NCBI GenBank assembly: GCA_964351885.1
Contig: CAYGPP010000001.1
Span: forward strand, 62,001 to 126,000
DNA from: Marinoscillum sp964351885
Lineage (GTDB): Bacteria; Bacteroidota; Bacteroidia; Cytophagales; Cyclobacteriaceae
Length of the DNA: 64,000 nucleotides
Direction of reading: 5' to 3'
Made by a program: the position numbers and the translations under genes. The notes beneath the pieces are model-generated. The model ran no database searches. It was given only the letters and a program-made list of their open reading frames with translations, and was not told the origin of the DNA. Positions 55,581 through 64,000 of this stretch are shown piece after piece. How positions within the stretch are numbered: position 1 is the first letter of the stretch; each line of letters starts with the position of its first letter.

Positions 55581-56930
55581 ATGGAGAACAACCCAAAACT
55601 GAACGAATTCTTAGAGACGGTCCAAAAGCGAAATGCACATGAGCCAGAGTTCATTCAGGCAGTTAAGGAAGTTGCGGAAACCATCATTCCGTTTATAAGT
55701 GATAAGCCAATCTATCAAGAGGCCAATGTTCTGGAACGAATATGTGAACCGGAACGTGTAATCATGTTTCGTGTACCATGGATGGATGACCAGAAAAAAA
55801 TACGAACAAACCGTGGCTTTAGAGTCCAAATGAACTCAGCAATTGGCCCGTATAAAGGAGGCCTTCGGTTTCACCCTTCAGTCAACTTATCAATATTAAA
55901 ATTTCTTGCATTTGAACAGGTCTTCAAAAACAGTTTAACGACTCTGCCACTCGGAGGAGGAAAAGGAGGAAGTGATTTTGATCCTAAGGGAAAATCCAAC
56001 GAAGAGGTAATGAGGTTTTGTCAGAGTTTTATGACAGAGTTGTCGAAACACATAGGAGGTTATACTGATGTGCCGGCAGGAGATATAGGGGTTGGGGCTA
56101 GAGAAATTGGATACATGTTTGGTCAGTACAAGAGATTGAACAACGAGTTCACGGGAGTATTGACAGGAAAAGGGTTGCAATATGGTGGAAGCTTGATAAG
56201 AACAGAAGCTACGGGATATGGGGTGGTTTATTTTAGCAAAGAGGTGTTAGAGACCAGAGGCGATAGTTTAGCAGGAAAAGTATGCGCTGTATCAGGAAGT
56301 GGAAATGTAGCTCAATATACTATTGAGAAGCTTTTGGAATTTGGAGCAAAACCGATTTCTGTTTCTGATTCTTCTGGAAGTGTATATGACAAAGACGGAA
56401 TCGATGCTGAAAAGCTTGAATTTATAAAGAGGTTGAAAAATGAGCAAAGGGGAAGAATTAGCGAATATGCCAAAGAATTCCCAAGCGCAAATTTTCACAA
56501 GGATAGCAGACCGTGGGGTTTGAAGGTTGATCTAGCGTTCCCTTGCGCAACTCAAAATGAGCTTCAAATTGAAGATGCGAAAGAATTAGTGAAGAATGGA
56601 TGTGTTGGATTTTTTGAAGGAGCCAATATGCCAACAACAGATGAAGCTGTAACCTTCATTAGGTCTAATAAATTGATGTTTAGCCCAGGTAAAGCATCTA
56701 ATGCTGGTGGTGTAGCGACTTCTGGACTGGAAATGGCTCAAAACGCTCAACGATTATCTTGGACAAGAGATGAAGTTGATTATCGTTTAAAGATGATAAT
56801 GAAGAATATTCACTCTAATTGCGAAGAGTATGGGAGAGAAAGCAAAGACTATGTAGACTATGTGAAGGGCGCTAATATTGCAGGCTTTGTAAAAGTAGCC
56901 AATGCTATGATTGCTCAAGGAGTCGTTTAA
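55581..56930 (+). CDS. gdhA: NADP-specific glutamate dehydrogenase
   Basis: Catalyses 2-oxoglutarate + ammonia to glutamate. 449 residues, hexameric bacterial type. Visible: substrate segment GPYKGGLRFHPSVN, catalytic Lys128 in LPLGGGKGGSDFDP, KGKSNEEVMRFCQSFMTEL, DVPAGDIGVGAREIGYMFG, nucleotide site SGSGNVAQY and EGANMPTT. Probable ammonium-assimilation enzyme. Monocistronic, with direct repeats upstream. Confidence 0.97.
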   Translation: MENNPKLNEFLETVQKRNAHEPEFIQAVKEVAETIIPFISDKPIYQEANVLERICEPERVIMFRVPWMDDQKKIRTNRGFRVQMNSAIGPYKGGLRFHPSVNLSILKFLAFEQVFKNSLTTLPLGGGKGGSDFDPKGKSNEEVMRFCQSFMTELSKHIGGYTDVPAGDIGVGAREIGYMFGQYKRLNNEFTGVLTGKGLQYGGSLIRTEATGYGVVYFSKEVLETRGDSLAGKVCAVSGSGNVAQYTIEKLLEFGAKPISVSDSSGSVYDKDGIDAEKLEFIKRLKNEQRGRISEYAKEFPSANFHKDSRPWGLKVDLAFPCATQNELQIEDAKELVKNGCVGFFEGANMPTTDEAVTFIRSNKLMFSPGKASNAGGVATSGLEMAQNAQRLSWTRDEVDYRLKMIMKNIHSNCEEYGRESKDYVDYVKGANIAGFVKVANAMIAQGVV

Positions 56931-56986
56931 GCTTGGATTTCAGGCTGAATAACAACTATCTTTGATTTTCAAAAAAATCACGAATT

Positions 56987-57091
56987 ATGGCAATGTTAGG
57001 TTTGATTCTTTTTCTTTTCGTTTTGGCGATTGTATGTCCATTCATACTGCCTAACCATAAAGTGAGTAATCACAAGAAAGATCACGTTTGA
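56987..57091 (+). CDS. 34-aa single-helix membrane protein
   Basis: ATG 56987 to TGA 57091. The peptide MAMLGLILFLFVLAIVCPFI, followed by LPNHKVSNHKKDHV, has one hydrophobic helix and a His/Lys-rich tail. Located 56 bases after gdhA, possibly co-transcribed. Family unknown; coding status rests on composition only. Confidence 0.45.
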   Translation: MAMLGLILFLFVLAIVCPFILPNHKVSNHKKDHV

Positions 57092-57198
57092 AGAGACTCT
57101 TTAATTAATTAAAAGAAGGGATCTTTATTATGTTCTCTTATATCCACTAAAGAGACGTTCTTGACTGCCTTTGTTAGCTTGACAGGTCTTCAATGTTC

Positions 57199-57324
57199 TT
57201 ATTCAACTTTGTTAGATTTTCTAAAATCTATAAGTGACAGGGCAGCACCAAAGGCGGCCAAGAAAATCACAATATTTACGAATAGGTTTACACCGTCAGT
57301 AACGGCAGGATTTGTTAATTCCAT
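57199..57324 (-). CDS. 41-aa single-helix membrane protein
   Basis: ATG 57324 to TAA 57199 on the minus strand. The peptide MELTNPAVTDGVNLFVNIVI, then FLAAFGAALSLIDFRKSNKVE, has a clean N-out/K-in type membrane helix. It is divergent from the Rieske gene (54 bases between starts). The plus-strand 60-codon frame over the same bases is judged a shadow. No family recognised. Confidence 0.5.
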   Translation of the reverse strand: MELTNPAVTDGVNLFVNIVIFLAAFGAALSLIDFRKSNKVE

Positions 57325-57378
57325 CTTGTTGTTTTTTTACTAGGCGAATATAAATCAAAAAAAGCCTTTCTATCAATT

Positions 57379-57714
57379 ATGAATAGTGAAGTAATCCTTT
57401 TTTCTTCAAGGCAAGAACTAGAGAAGGGATTCATTGGTACAAGGATCATCACTTTTCAGTATGAAGGAGATAGATTCTGCTTAACGCAAGTGGACGATAA
57501 GCTCATCGTTTTCAACGGAATCTGCCCTCACTTAGGTTACTCCTTGCAAAAAGCACCCATCAATCCATTATTTGAAGTTGTCTGCCCTTGGCATAACTTT
57601 AAGTTTTCCTTATACTCTGGCATAGAGTCTGAAGGGAGGTGTAAGAGTTTATACGTAACACAAGCCTATTGGAATGACCAAAATCAGCTTGCATTCAATC
57701 TTAAGAAAGACTAA
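57379..57714 (+). CDS. Rieske [2Fe-2S] domain protein
   Basis: A 111-residue protein with the complete Rieske motif: Cys49-Pro-His51 (CPHLGYS) and Cys69-Pro-Trp-His72 (CPWHNFKFS). It is a single domain like small Rieske ferredoxins (nitrite reductase NirD / ring-hydroxylating ferredoxin type). The redox partner is not in the window. Its 3' end overlaps the convergent exchanger gene by 14 bases. Confidence 0.9.
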   Translation: MNSEVILFSSRQELEKGFIGTRIITFQYEGDRFCLTQVDDKLIVFNGICPHLGYSLQKAPINPLFEVVCPWHNFKFSLYSGIESEGRCKSLYVTQAYWNDQNQLAFNLKKD

Positions 57715-58897
57715 ATAGTCTTACCACCGAAACTAACCAGTCTGCGATCACTTGTGCAAGCTCACTACCTGTACCTCGCCCTACGACGTAGGTTACAAAA
57801 AGAACATAAAGACCTAAAAGTATTCCTGCTTTTAACCTACCAATATATCCACCTATAACAAAGATTATTAAAACCACGGCGGTAAGTAACCACAAGAGGA
57901 ATCTCAATTCACCACTAAGATCTACCATTTCTGGAGACATTGGAATTGGCCCATACAATAAAGTGAATATGAAAAGAGGAAAGCCAAGAGCGAAACAGAT
58001 ATCGAAGATGTTACTTCCTAATGCATTGGAGATAGCATCATCATATTGACCTCTTTGAGCGTCTTTGATGGATATAATGGTGTCAGGAAAACTAGATGCA
58101 GCGGACGCAAGAATCAAAGCAACAAACATAACAGGGATGTCTAATCCGTGAAATTCGCCAAGAAAAGGCACCGTGTAGACATCCTCACCGATCCACTCAC
58201 AGGCAAGCACCAAGAGATAACAAACAGCTGCAATAGATAGAGTAGAAGCTATTAAAAGAGACCAAGCATTTACATTGTTGATCTTGTTTTTTCCTATAAA
58301 TACGCGTTCAAGGTCTAAAGTTATCAGACCAAGCAAGAATGGTTTTTGTTTTTCTTCATCATCCAGCTCTTCTTGGACTTCCACATGTGATTCTTCTAGC
58401 ATCACATCCCTCTCTTTTTTGTCCATAGACCAAAACAAATAGACTATGTAGACTACATAAACGAGCATAAGGAGAAGACCGTGATACCAGTCTAATAGCG
58501 AACCACTGACCAAAACGATAAAAATCAGTTCAGCTATAAGAAGACTGATTCCATCGCGGAGCATCACTTTTTTCGATGCACGAACCTTATTTGTCAGCCC
58601 CATACCAATCACCGCTAAAACAGCAACGGCAGGGATAACCATACTATTAAATATAGCCGAGCCAGCAGTGGTTCCAATTCCTCCAGAGAAGCCCTCGGCA
58701 TCTTTCATTATAAACAAGAAAAATAGGGAAGTAAAAACTTCAGGCATTGAGCTAGCCACAGCATTAATAGTGGCTCCCCTTACTCCATCAGAAAGATTCC
58801 GCCCTACATACTCCGAGGCTCTCATGAAACCATCTCCGGCACGCCAGATTACGAGACAACAGATAGAAATTAAAATTAAAGGAATAACAATACCCAT
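57701..58897 (-). CDS. Na+/Ca2+ exchanger family (CaCA) antiporter
   Basis: A 398-residue polytopic protein with two inverted alpha repeats: NAVASSMPEVFTSLFFLF (first) and LASAASSFPDTIISIKDA with NALGSNIFDICFALG (second). These contain the acidic ion-binding residues of CaCA exchangers. About ten helices with an acidic cytosolic loop (ESHVEVQEELDDEEKQK) in the middle. Probable calcium extrusion; the ion is not proven. Confidence 0.92.
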   Translation of the reverse strand: MGIVIPLILISICCLVIWRAGDGFMRASEYVGRNLSDGVRGATINAVASSMPEVFTSLFFLFIMKDAEGFSGGIGTTAGSAIFNSMVIPAVAVLAVIGMGLTNKVRASKKVMLRDGISLLIAELIFIVLVSGSLLDWYHGLLLMLVYVVYIVYLFWSMDKKERDVMLEESHVEVQEELDDEEKQKPFLLGLITLDLERVFIGKNKINNVNAWSLLIASTLSIAAVCYLLVLACEWIGEDVYTVPFLGEFHGLDIPVMFVALILASAASSFPDTIISIKDAQRGQYDDAISNALGSNIFDICFALGFPLFIFTLLYGPIPMSPEMVDLSGELRFLLWLLTAVVLIIFVIGGYIGRLKAGILLGLYVLFVTYVVGRGTGSELAQVIADWLVSVVRLFSLS

Positions 58898-59132
58898 TTG
58901 ATAGTTAGGCTTAGGTGGAAAAAATACGTGATAGCTAGAGCGGTCACTAAGTTAGCGATTTTATTAGTGTTCATTTTCAAATACCTGCCATTTTATAATG
59001 AAATCCCGACGCTGGTCACCAGTGTGTAATTAATCTTAAAAATCTAATCAATTTCATCGGCACTAATGAAAAAGCCGTATTACTGTATTATTTTACAAAG
59101 AAGAACATAACAATCAAACACAGCATTTAGGG

Positions 59133-59894
59133 ATGTACATTAATCTTTCGGGTCTTAATATTTTGGTAACAGGGGCTAGTCGAGGAATAGGCAAAGCTGT
59201 CGCCACAAAGCTGGCAGAAGCAGGAGCGACAATAGCCATCCATTATAATAAGAATGTCAGGGAGGCGGAGAATTTGGCTCATATTTTGGGAAATGAATCT
59301 AAGGCCTTTCAAGCGGATCTGTCTCAACCTGATGAAGCAGCGAAACTGTTCGACCGGGTTGCTCTTGAAATGGGCAGCATTGAGATTCTTATTAACAATG
59401 CGGGAATAGCTGTTGCTGCCTCGATTCAAGGCCCAGATGATGTTTGGCAAAAATCGTGGGACGACACGATGATGGTCAATTTGACTTCCCCAGCTGTACT
59501 ATGTAAGAAAGCGGTTGAATATTTTCTCAAGAAAAATGCTGCGGGTAGAATTATCAACATTAGTTCCAGAGCGGCCTTTCGAGGTGATCAGGCTGAGTAC
59601 TTGGCGTATGCCGCATCGAAAGCAGGATTGGTTTCAATTACAAAATCAATTGCCAGAGCTTATGGAAAGGATGGAATAAAAGCTTTTGTTATCGCACCCG
59701 GTTTTGTGAGAACAGACATGGCCAAAGAGTTCATGGATCAATACGGTGAAGAACATGCAAAAGGAGATGTAGCATTGGAGCGGTTGACAGAGCCGAAGGA
59801 TTTGGCTCCATTAATTACTTTCATTGCTAGTGGAATGGCAGATCACTCTACAGGCTCAACCTTTGACATCAATGCAGGAAGCTACATGCACTAA
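59133..59894 (+). CDS. short-chain dehydrogenase/reductase
   Basis: A 253-residue SDR. Cofactor motif VTGASRGIGK (residues 13-21), NNAG (88-91), catalytic Ser144/145, Tyr159 and Lys163 (YAASK). The C-terminus FIASGMADHSTGSTFDINAG matches FabG-like 3-oxoacyl reductases, but no fatty-acid synthesis genes are adjacent, so the substrate is open. Confidence 0.9.
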   Translation: MYINLSGLNILVTGASRGIGKAVATKLAEAGATIAIHYNKNVREAENLAHILGNESKAFQADLSQPDEAAKLFDRVALEMGSIEILINNAGIAVAASIQGPDDVWQKSWDDTMMVNLTSPAVLCKKAVEYFLKKNAAGRIINISSRAAFRGDQAEYLAYAASKAGLVSITKSIARAYGKDGIKAFVIAPGFVRTDMAKEFMDQYGEEHAKGDVALERLTEPKDLAPLITFIASGMADHSTGSTFDINAGSYMH

Positions 59895-59991
59895 GCACAG
59901 TACTCATTGAGATAGAATCTCATGATTCCTTGTTTCTGATCTTGCGTAATTTTATCTTTAGTCACTTTTTGACATAACAGCCACTATCATT

Positions 59992-60387
59992 ATGAGTATA
60001 CAATCACAATTAAGTGCCCTAATCCAACTTGCCAAAATAGATGGAGATTTTGCAGGAGAAGAAAAAAGCCATATCATGATGCTTGGTCAGGCCAATGGTT
60101 TGACCAATGAAGAAATACTTCACCTAGTAGAAAATCCTGAGCCATTGCCAGCGATATCTACAATGACAGAAGATGATAAATTTGAGTATTTATACAACAT
60201 TGTTCAGTTAATGAAGATTGATAGCCAAGTCTATTTGAGTGAAATCAAATATTGTGAGGAGTTGGCTGAAAAACTCGGATTTAAGAAGGGAGTTATTTCT
60301 AAACTGAGTTCTCGTGTTTTTACTGATCCTACAATCACTTCAAATAGGGACGCATTGAAACGGGAAGTTCAGAAATATCTAAACTAG
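59992..60387 (+). CDS. TerB-like helical protein
   Basis: A 131-residue helical protein: LSALIQLAKIDGDFAGEEKSHI and YNIVQLMKIDSQVYLSEIKYCEEL carry the paired acidic repeat of the TerB fold, similar to the protein at 29126. No tellurite genes nearby. Followed by a terminator. Confidence 0.7.
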   Translation: MSIQSQLSALIQLAKIDGDFAGEEKSHIMMLGQANGLTNEEILHLVENPEPLPAISTMTEDDKFEYLYNIVQLMKIDSQVYLSEIKYCEELAEKLGFKKGVISKLSSRVFTDPTITSNRDALKREVQKYLN

Positions 60388-60391
60388 CACG

Positions 60392-60414
60392 AACCTCCTT
60401 ATGGAGGTTTTTTT
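60392..60414 (+). terminator. intrinsic terminator
   Basis: Stem AACCTCC / GGAGGTT with a TTAT loop, followed by T6, directly after the TerB-like gene. It almost touches the next start (60421), so that gene must use its own promoter or readthrough. Confidence 0.8.
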
Positions 60415-60420
60415 GAATCT

Positions 60421-61269
60421 ATGCAGTCATATAAATGGAAACGGTTTTCTCCAATTGATAAAGACGCTTTGGTGCTTTGTAGAAAGCAACTACACCTGGC
60501 GATCCAAAGTGTAGCCGCAGTAGGGAGAAGATTTTTACCTTTATCTGAGGAAGATATGAATGCGACCCTCAATTGGGTACCTGGACTAACGCGAATGGCA
60601 GGTAAGTGGGTTGAGGGAAATATTACATTTAGAAGCTCCATTAGTTTAGAGACAATGGAGATACACCTCGTGGACAGGAAGGTACAAAACCTCTCTAAAT
60701 TTTCTTTGCAAGGACATACACAGCTCGAAATGATGCTCTGGCTGGAGGAACAAATAGGGAAATTGGGATTGCATGCTGCCCAACTGACAATGAACCTGCC
60801 GTATGAACTTCCAGACTATGCTTTGCCTATAGCAGATTCAGATGAACTGTTTGATACCAAACAAGGCAATGAACTAGCGAAATACTACCATAATTCCTTT
60901 CTTTGTTTGCGGAAGATCAAGGAAGAGTTCGATTCTGAAAATCAAATTACCATATGGCCGCATCACTTTGATCAAGCCTTACAAATAAAGCTTAAGGACT
61001 CAGGTGATCCTGCTACTGATACAATGATCACTTTTGGGATGTCCCCGGGAGATGAGGAATTTGAGAGTCCATACTTTTATGTAAACACATGGCCTCATGT
61101 AGACACATCGAGTTGTGGGAAATTAGATAATAATGCCATTTGGGTAAGTGAAGAATGGACAGGGGCGATGCTCTTTACCAAGCATGTTATTGATGGAGGT
61201 CAGCAGCAAAAAGTGGAAAGCTTCTATGCACAAGCAAAAGAGCAACTAATCAAGTTGCTGATTAATTAA
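60421..61269 (+). CDS. conserved protein of unknown function (282 aa)
   Basis: A 282-residue soluble protein. Recurrent features: WPHHFDQALQIKLKD, ITFGMSPGDEEFESPYFYVN, TWPHVDTSSCGKL and IWVSEEWTGAML. The WPHHFD pattern resembles DUF5996-like proteins, but I am not confident. No signal or membrane segment. The 3' end overlaps the convergent NAT gene by 24 bases. Confidence 0.7.
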   Translation: MQSYKWKRFSPIDKDALVLCRKQLHLAIQSVAAVGRRFLPLSEEDMNATLNWVPGLTRMAGKWVEGNITFRSSISLETMEIHLVDRKVQNLSKFSLQGHTQLEMMLWLEEQIGKLGLHAAQLTMNLPYELPDYALPIADSDELFDTKQGNELAKYYHNSFLCLRKIKEEFDSENQITIWPHHFDQALQIKLKDSGDPATDTMITFGMSPGDEEFESPYFYVNTWPHVDTSSCGKLDNNAIWVSEEWTGAMLFTKHVIDGGQQQKVESFYAQAKEQLIKLLIN

Positions 61270-62067
61270 CTGTCGGTAATCTATCTGAAAATACTCATCA
61301 AGCTTGGAGTGAAATTCATCCTCATTCAAGATGTTTTTCTTTGTTGTTTCTCCAAATAGCTGTTTTGTAAGTACTCTGTCGGTGAGTGTAACTCTTCCTT
61401 CATGGAATTGTTGAGATACGATCTTAGCCTTTTTATTCTTGGAATCAGTGTCGTCTTGCATTTGATTGCATTGAGGAATAAACTGAATTAGTTCTCTAGG
61501 TTGAAGTAAGAACTTATACTCCGAACAAAAGGCACTATTGTCTTTCGAACTTTTTAAAACCCACTCTTGGTCTGGTGTTGTTTCAAACTTGTAGTAGTAG
61601 GTGTAATCAAGCTGTGGCTGCCCAAGAAGGAGCTTTTTTGGTTCAGTAATTAGTCCGCCAGAACCGACATCACACAGGTATTGACCTTGATCTAGATTCA
61701 CTAACACAATCATGTGTTCGAACTCTGGACCGTACGAATCCCCATGAAAAATTTGGGCAGATAAAATATGTGCATCGAAACCAAGCTTAGCTAGCAAGTG
61801 ATACAACAAACCATTTAATTCAAAACTAATCCCTCCTCTTTTGGCAACTATGATTTTGGTGAATATCGAATCAATATCCAGGATGATTCTTTTAGCATAG
61901 TGAAAGTCGAGGTTTTCGAATGGGATAGTGAGTAAGTGGGATCGGTGAATTTTTCTTAAAAACGCAAGTGTTGGGGATTCTGCGTCTATTCCCAATCGAT
62001 TCAAATAGGCTTGAGTATTAATTGGTTTCGCTTTGGGTCGATTCTTGAAATAATTGAGTCGTGTCAC
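61246..62067 (-). CDS. arylamine N-acetyltransferase-family protein with Cys-to-Ser change
   Basis: A 273-residue NAT-fold protein. The catalytic triad of the family is Cys-His-Asp; here the motif KRGGISFELNGLLYH has Ser81 (AGT codon) where Cys is expected. His118 (FEHMIVLV) and Asp133 (YLCDVGSG) are conserved and correctly spaced. Acetyl transfer by the usual thioester is therefore doubtful. It overlaps the upstream exported protein by 4 bases (ATGA type), suggesting co-translation. Confidence 0.9.
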   Translation of the reverse strand: MTRLNYFKNRPKAKPINTQAYLNRLGIDAESPTLAFLRKIHRSHLLTIPFENLDFHYAKRIILDIDSIFTKIIVAKRGGISFELNGLLYHLLAKLGFDAHILSAQIFHGDSYGPEFEHMIVLVNLDQGQYLCDVGSGGLITEPKKLLLGQPQLDYTYYYKFETTPDQEWVLKSSKDNSAFCSEYKFLLQPRELIQFIPQCNQMQDDTDSKNKKAKIVSQQFHEGRVTLTDRVLTKQLFGETTKKNILNEDEFHSKLDEYFQIDYRQLINQQLD

Positions 62068-63179
62068 CTCTGAAAAGCATTTTTCATATTGAAAATGAAG
62101 TTTTCAAGGCCTTTGTCCCAAGTCACATCTGCATCCCAAACTTTACCCGTGTGGATGTCTTTTACGATGGTTTGTTTTATGTAATACTTGGTTACATAAC
62201 TATCAACAGGGATTTTCTTAAGCTCTACTTTATTGTCTAAGTTAAAACCACTAGTCATATGGTGCGTTTCTGACTTGATTGTGGGGTAATTGAGCATTTG
62301 CTTTACGGATTCACTACTACTCGAAAGGGACATGAGAACATATTGAAAACCCTTTTTATAAAGAGCATCGATATTTGATTCAGTTGTGAACTCATATTTA
62401 TAGGGATAAGTACTCATGATTTCTTTGAGGGTTGAGTTTTTTTGATCAACCTCCATATTGTAATCCTCTATCTGGCTCAAAGCCACTTTGTCATCAATGT
62501 TTTTAGTAGAGGTTCTTTCATATTCTACTACAGCAAGTTTTAGACTTTGCAGTCTGGTAGGGTAAGTCTCATATTTTTGACCGGTAAATAATGGCAGGTC
62601 TTCTAAATATTCAGGCCCTTCAGGAATGAGAAAATTGCTTCTTACTAACTCTTGGCGAAGCACTTGCCTAGCTATTTTTAAGATGATCTCGTTCAAGTCA
62701 ATGTTTGAGTCAGACCAAGCCTTTAGTCCATTTACAACTATGTCGGTTGGAGAAAATGGCATGATTGTAATTTCATAGTAGAAAAGACTTTCTGTTCTTT
62801 TTCTCTTTATAAGAATGATGTTTCGAACCTGCCTTAACTCTAGCAACGACTTGTAATTATTAGTAGCTTCCGGCCCAGCAAACAGATCTGAAATGTGAAT
62901 GTAGGCAATAGGGTCAATGCCTATTTTCCGAATGGATTTATGAACGGTCTGGCTAAACTCTTTCCAAGAACCACGGGTATTGAAACCGGCTTTTAACTCA
63001 CTTTCTGTATCAATAATTATAAGGGATCGCTCAGAAGTGAGATCGTCCGGAAGCAGGTTCGCTTCTTCAATTGTATGAGGACTTCCCAAATGAACAACTT
63101 TGGGTTGCTGAGAAAGACAATCAAAGGAAAGAAAAAGAGAAGCTAGAAAGATTAGTCCTAGTCGATAGTTCATATTCAT
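62064..63179 (-). CDS. exported protein of unknown function (371 aa)
   Basis: A 371-residue protein with a signal peptide (LGLIFLASLFLSFDCLSQQ). The mature part mixes helices and strands: SLIIIDTESELKAGFNTRGSW, IAYIHISDLFAGPEATNNY, and IKQTIVKDIHTGKVWDADV near the end. I do not recognise the family. It is translationally coupled to the NAT-like gene. Confidence 0.65.
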   Translation of the reverse strand: MNMNYRLGLIFLASLFLSFDCLSQQPKVVHLGSPHTIEEANLLPDDLTSERSLIIIDTESELKAGFNTRGSWKEFSQTVHKSIRKIGIDPIAYIHISDLFAGPEATNNYKSLLELRQVRNIILIKRKRTESLFYYEITIMPFSPTDIVVNGLKAWSDSNIDLNEIILKIARQVLRQELVRSNFLIPEGPEYLEDLPLFTGQKYETYPTRLQSLKLAVVEYERTSTKNIDDKVALSQIEDYNMEVDQKNSTLKEIMSTYPYKYEFTTESNIDALYKKGFQYVLMSLSSSSESVKQMLNYPTIKSETHHMTSGFNLDNKVELKKIPVDSYVTKYYIKQTIVKDIHTGKVWDADVTWDKGLENFIFNMKNAFQR

Positions 63180-63230
63180 AAATGAAATCTAAATTTATAC
63201 ATTAACCGATAAAGCACAAGGGTATTATCT

Positions 63231-63803
63231 ATGACAAAGAAAAGATGTGATTGGTGTGAAGGTACTTTTGATCAGTATGTAGCGTATCATGATAAGGAAT
63301 GGGGTACGCCTAACCATGAGGATCAAAGACACTTCGAATTTTTAGTGTTAGAAAGTGCGCAAGCGGGGCTGAGCTGGAGTACAATCTTGAAGAAGCGAGA
63401 AGGATATCGTGCGCTTTTTTCAGGGTTTAGAGCGGATGATGTAGCTCAATTCACTCCAGGAATAGTAGAGGAGCTTCTTGTTGACTCTAGGATAATTAGA
63501 AACCGGATGAAAATAGAGGCCGCCATCAATAATGCGAAGCGCTTCAAAGAAATTCAAGCTGAGTTCGGTTCATTTGATAAGTACATCTGGGGATTTGTAA
63601 ATCATAAGGTGAAAATGGGTGATTGGGAATCTATGGGTCAGGTCCCAGCTACCACACCAGAGTCAGATGCCTTAGCGAAGGATTTGAAAATGCGAGGGTT
63701 TAAGTTTCTCGGGTCTACTACTATATATGCACACATGCAGGCCATGGGGCTTGTCAATGACCACACGGTTGATTGCTACCGATATAAGGAGTTGTCCTCC
63801 TAA
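63231..63803 (+). CDS. tag: DNA-3-methyladenine glycosylase I
   Basis: Removes 3-methyladenine from DNA. 190 residues. Zinc-snap ligands Cys6, His20, His178 and Cys182 (NDHTVDC) and catalytic Glu41 (LVLESAQAGLSW) are all present; WGTPNHEDQRHFEFL is typical. Full length. The stop overlaps the convergent DUF3365 gene. Confidence 0.95.
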   Translation: MTKKRCDWCEGTFDQYVAYHDKEWGTPNHEDQRHFEFLVLESAQAGLSWSTILKKREGYRALFSGFRADDVAQFTPGIVEELLVDSRIIRNRMKIEAAINNAKRFKEIQAEFGSFDKYIWGFVNHKVKMGDWESMGQVPATTPESDALAKDLKMRGFKFLGSTTIYAHMQAMGLVNDHTVDCYRYKELSS

Positions 63804-64000
63804 AGTTGAGAAACTACAGATTTCTTAGGGATGATTACTCGCCACATTCCTCTCAGATCTCCTGTGTAATAATCTTTGGCCATGTCACTAGGGTATCTCT
63901 CTTTTAGAATAGCATTTGTACTTTCGGAAATTTCTGTTCCAACAGCGCCATGACAATTCAGACATAAAGTAGATGAGATAAGGATTGGCTTGGTTACGAT
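63800..64000 (-). CDS. DUF3365 (Tll0287-like) haem protein, C-terminal part
   Basis: A frame open from the right window edge (64000) to TAG at 63800-63802; 66 residues visible. It contains a c-type haem motif LCLNCHGAVG followed by ILKERYPSDMAKDYYTGDLR and GMWRVIIPKK, the C-terminal signature of the DUF3365/Tll0287-like haem-binding family. The N-terminus with the signal lies outside the window. Confidence 0.85.
   Translation of the reverse strand: MVTKPILISSTLCLNCHGAVGTEISESTNAILKERYPSDMAKDYYTGDLRGMWRVIIPKKSVVSQL

Noticed and set aside
57161..57343. 60-codon plus-strand frame
   Set aside because: The opposite 41-aa frame has a better membrane-helix pattern; the plus product looks like noise.
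59012..59022. CTGGTCACCAG odd palindrome before the SDR gene
   Set aside because: Short and single; no second copy or nearby regulator to support an operator.
1..64000. tRNA, rRNA, CRISPR arrays, insertion sequences, prophage
   Set aside because: I looked in the intergenic gaps and found no cloverleaf, no regular spacer repeats and no transposase, integrase or phage gene; a covariance-model scan would be needed to be sure about RNAs.

Overview
The window is a chromosomal segment from a gliding member of the Bacteroidota, most likely order Cytophagales. Evidence: gliding/type IX secretion genes (gldB, gldD, gldE, gldJ); the order HU - mutY - ssb - gldE - gldD; promoters of the TTG-N19-TAnnTTTG type; many Bacteroidota-typical families (DUF4175, DUF4301, DUF6702, PorT-like barrel, SUMF1-like lipoprotein); an AT-rich sequence; and few Shine-Dalgarno sequences. 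It reads as core chromosome. I see no prophage, insertion sequence, CRISPR array, tRNA or rRNA gene.

Layout. 1-15.3 kb: the 3'-truncated uvrA, an ECF sigma factor with a small partner protein, endonuclease III (nth), a TonB_C/vWA-like exported protein, a GT4 glycosyltransferase, gldB, a PorT-like barrel, RNase G with a 29-residue ribosomal-type protein, a TPR protein and HU, then mutY-ssb-gldE-gldD. 15.3-24.3 kb: a decayed DoxX-like fragment, recG, an Hsp20-like protein, a LiaF-like membrane protein, DUF427, two exported LolA-like proteins, an M1 aminopeptidase, and a HupE/DUF6702 pair. 24.3-36.3 kb: 2H phosphoesterase, metzincin-type protease, DUF4301, a TerB-like protein, S1/P1 nuclease, mfd, gldJ, comF. 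36.3-45.3 kb: a tightly packed plus-strand run (unknown 122 aa protein, DUF4175, RsbW-like kinase, ybeY, mnmG, methyltransferase, Ig-like lipoprotein).

45.3-45.7 kb: a non-coding, AT-rich gap with a cluster of DnaA-box-like 9-mers that I propose as the chromosomal origin. Two ParB-type parS palindromes lie 4.5 kb away, just before mnmG, and G/C composition on the plus strand changes sign across the gap. This is the most interesting signal in the window.

45.7-64 kb: a TPR protein, a Cys-rich unknown, a MarR - FadN-like - thiolase beta-oxidation operon, a CASTOR/POLLUX-like channel, NADP glutamate dehydrogenase, several very small genes (57, 34 and 41 aa), a Rieske protein, a Na+/Ca2+ exchanger, an SDR, a second TerB-like protein, a NAT-family protein with Ser in place of the catalytic Cys, an exported unknown, 3-methyladenine glycosylase I, and the C-terminal end of a DUF3365 haem protein.

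Functionally the window is rich in DNA repair (uvrA, nth, mutY, recG, mfd, tag) and cell-envelope/gliding functions. Most family assignments rest on motifs I could read directly; no database search was run.
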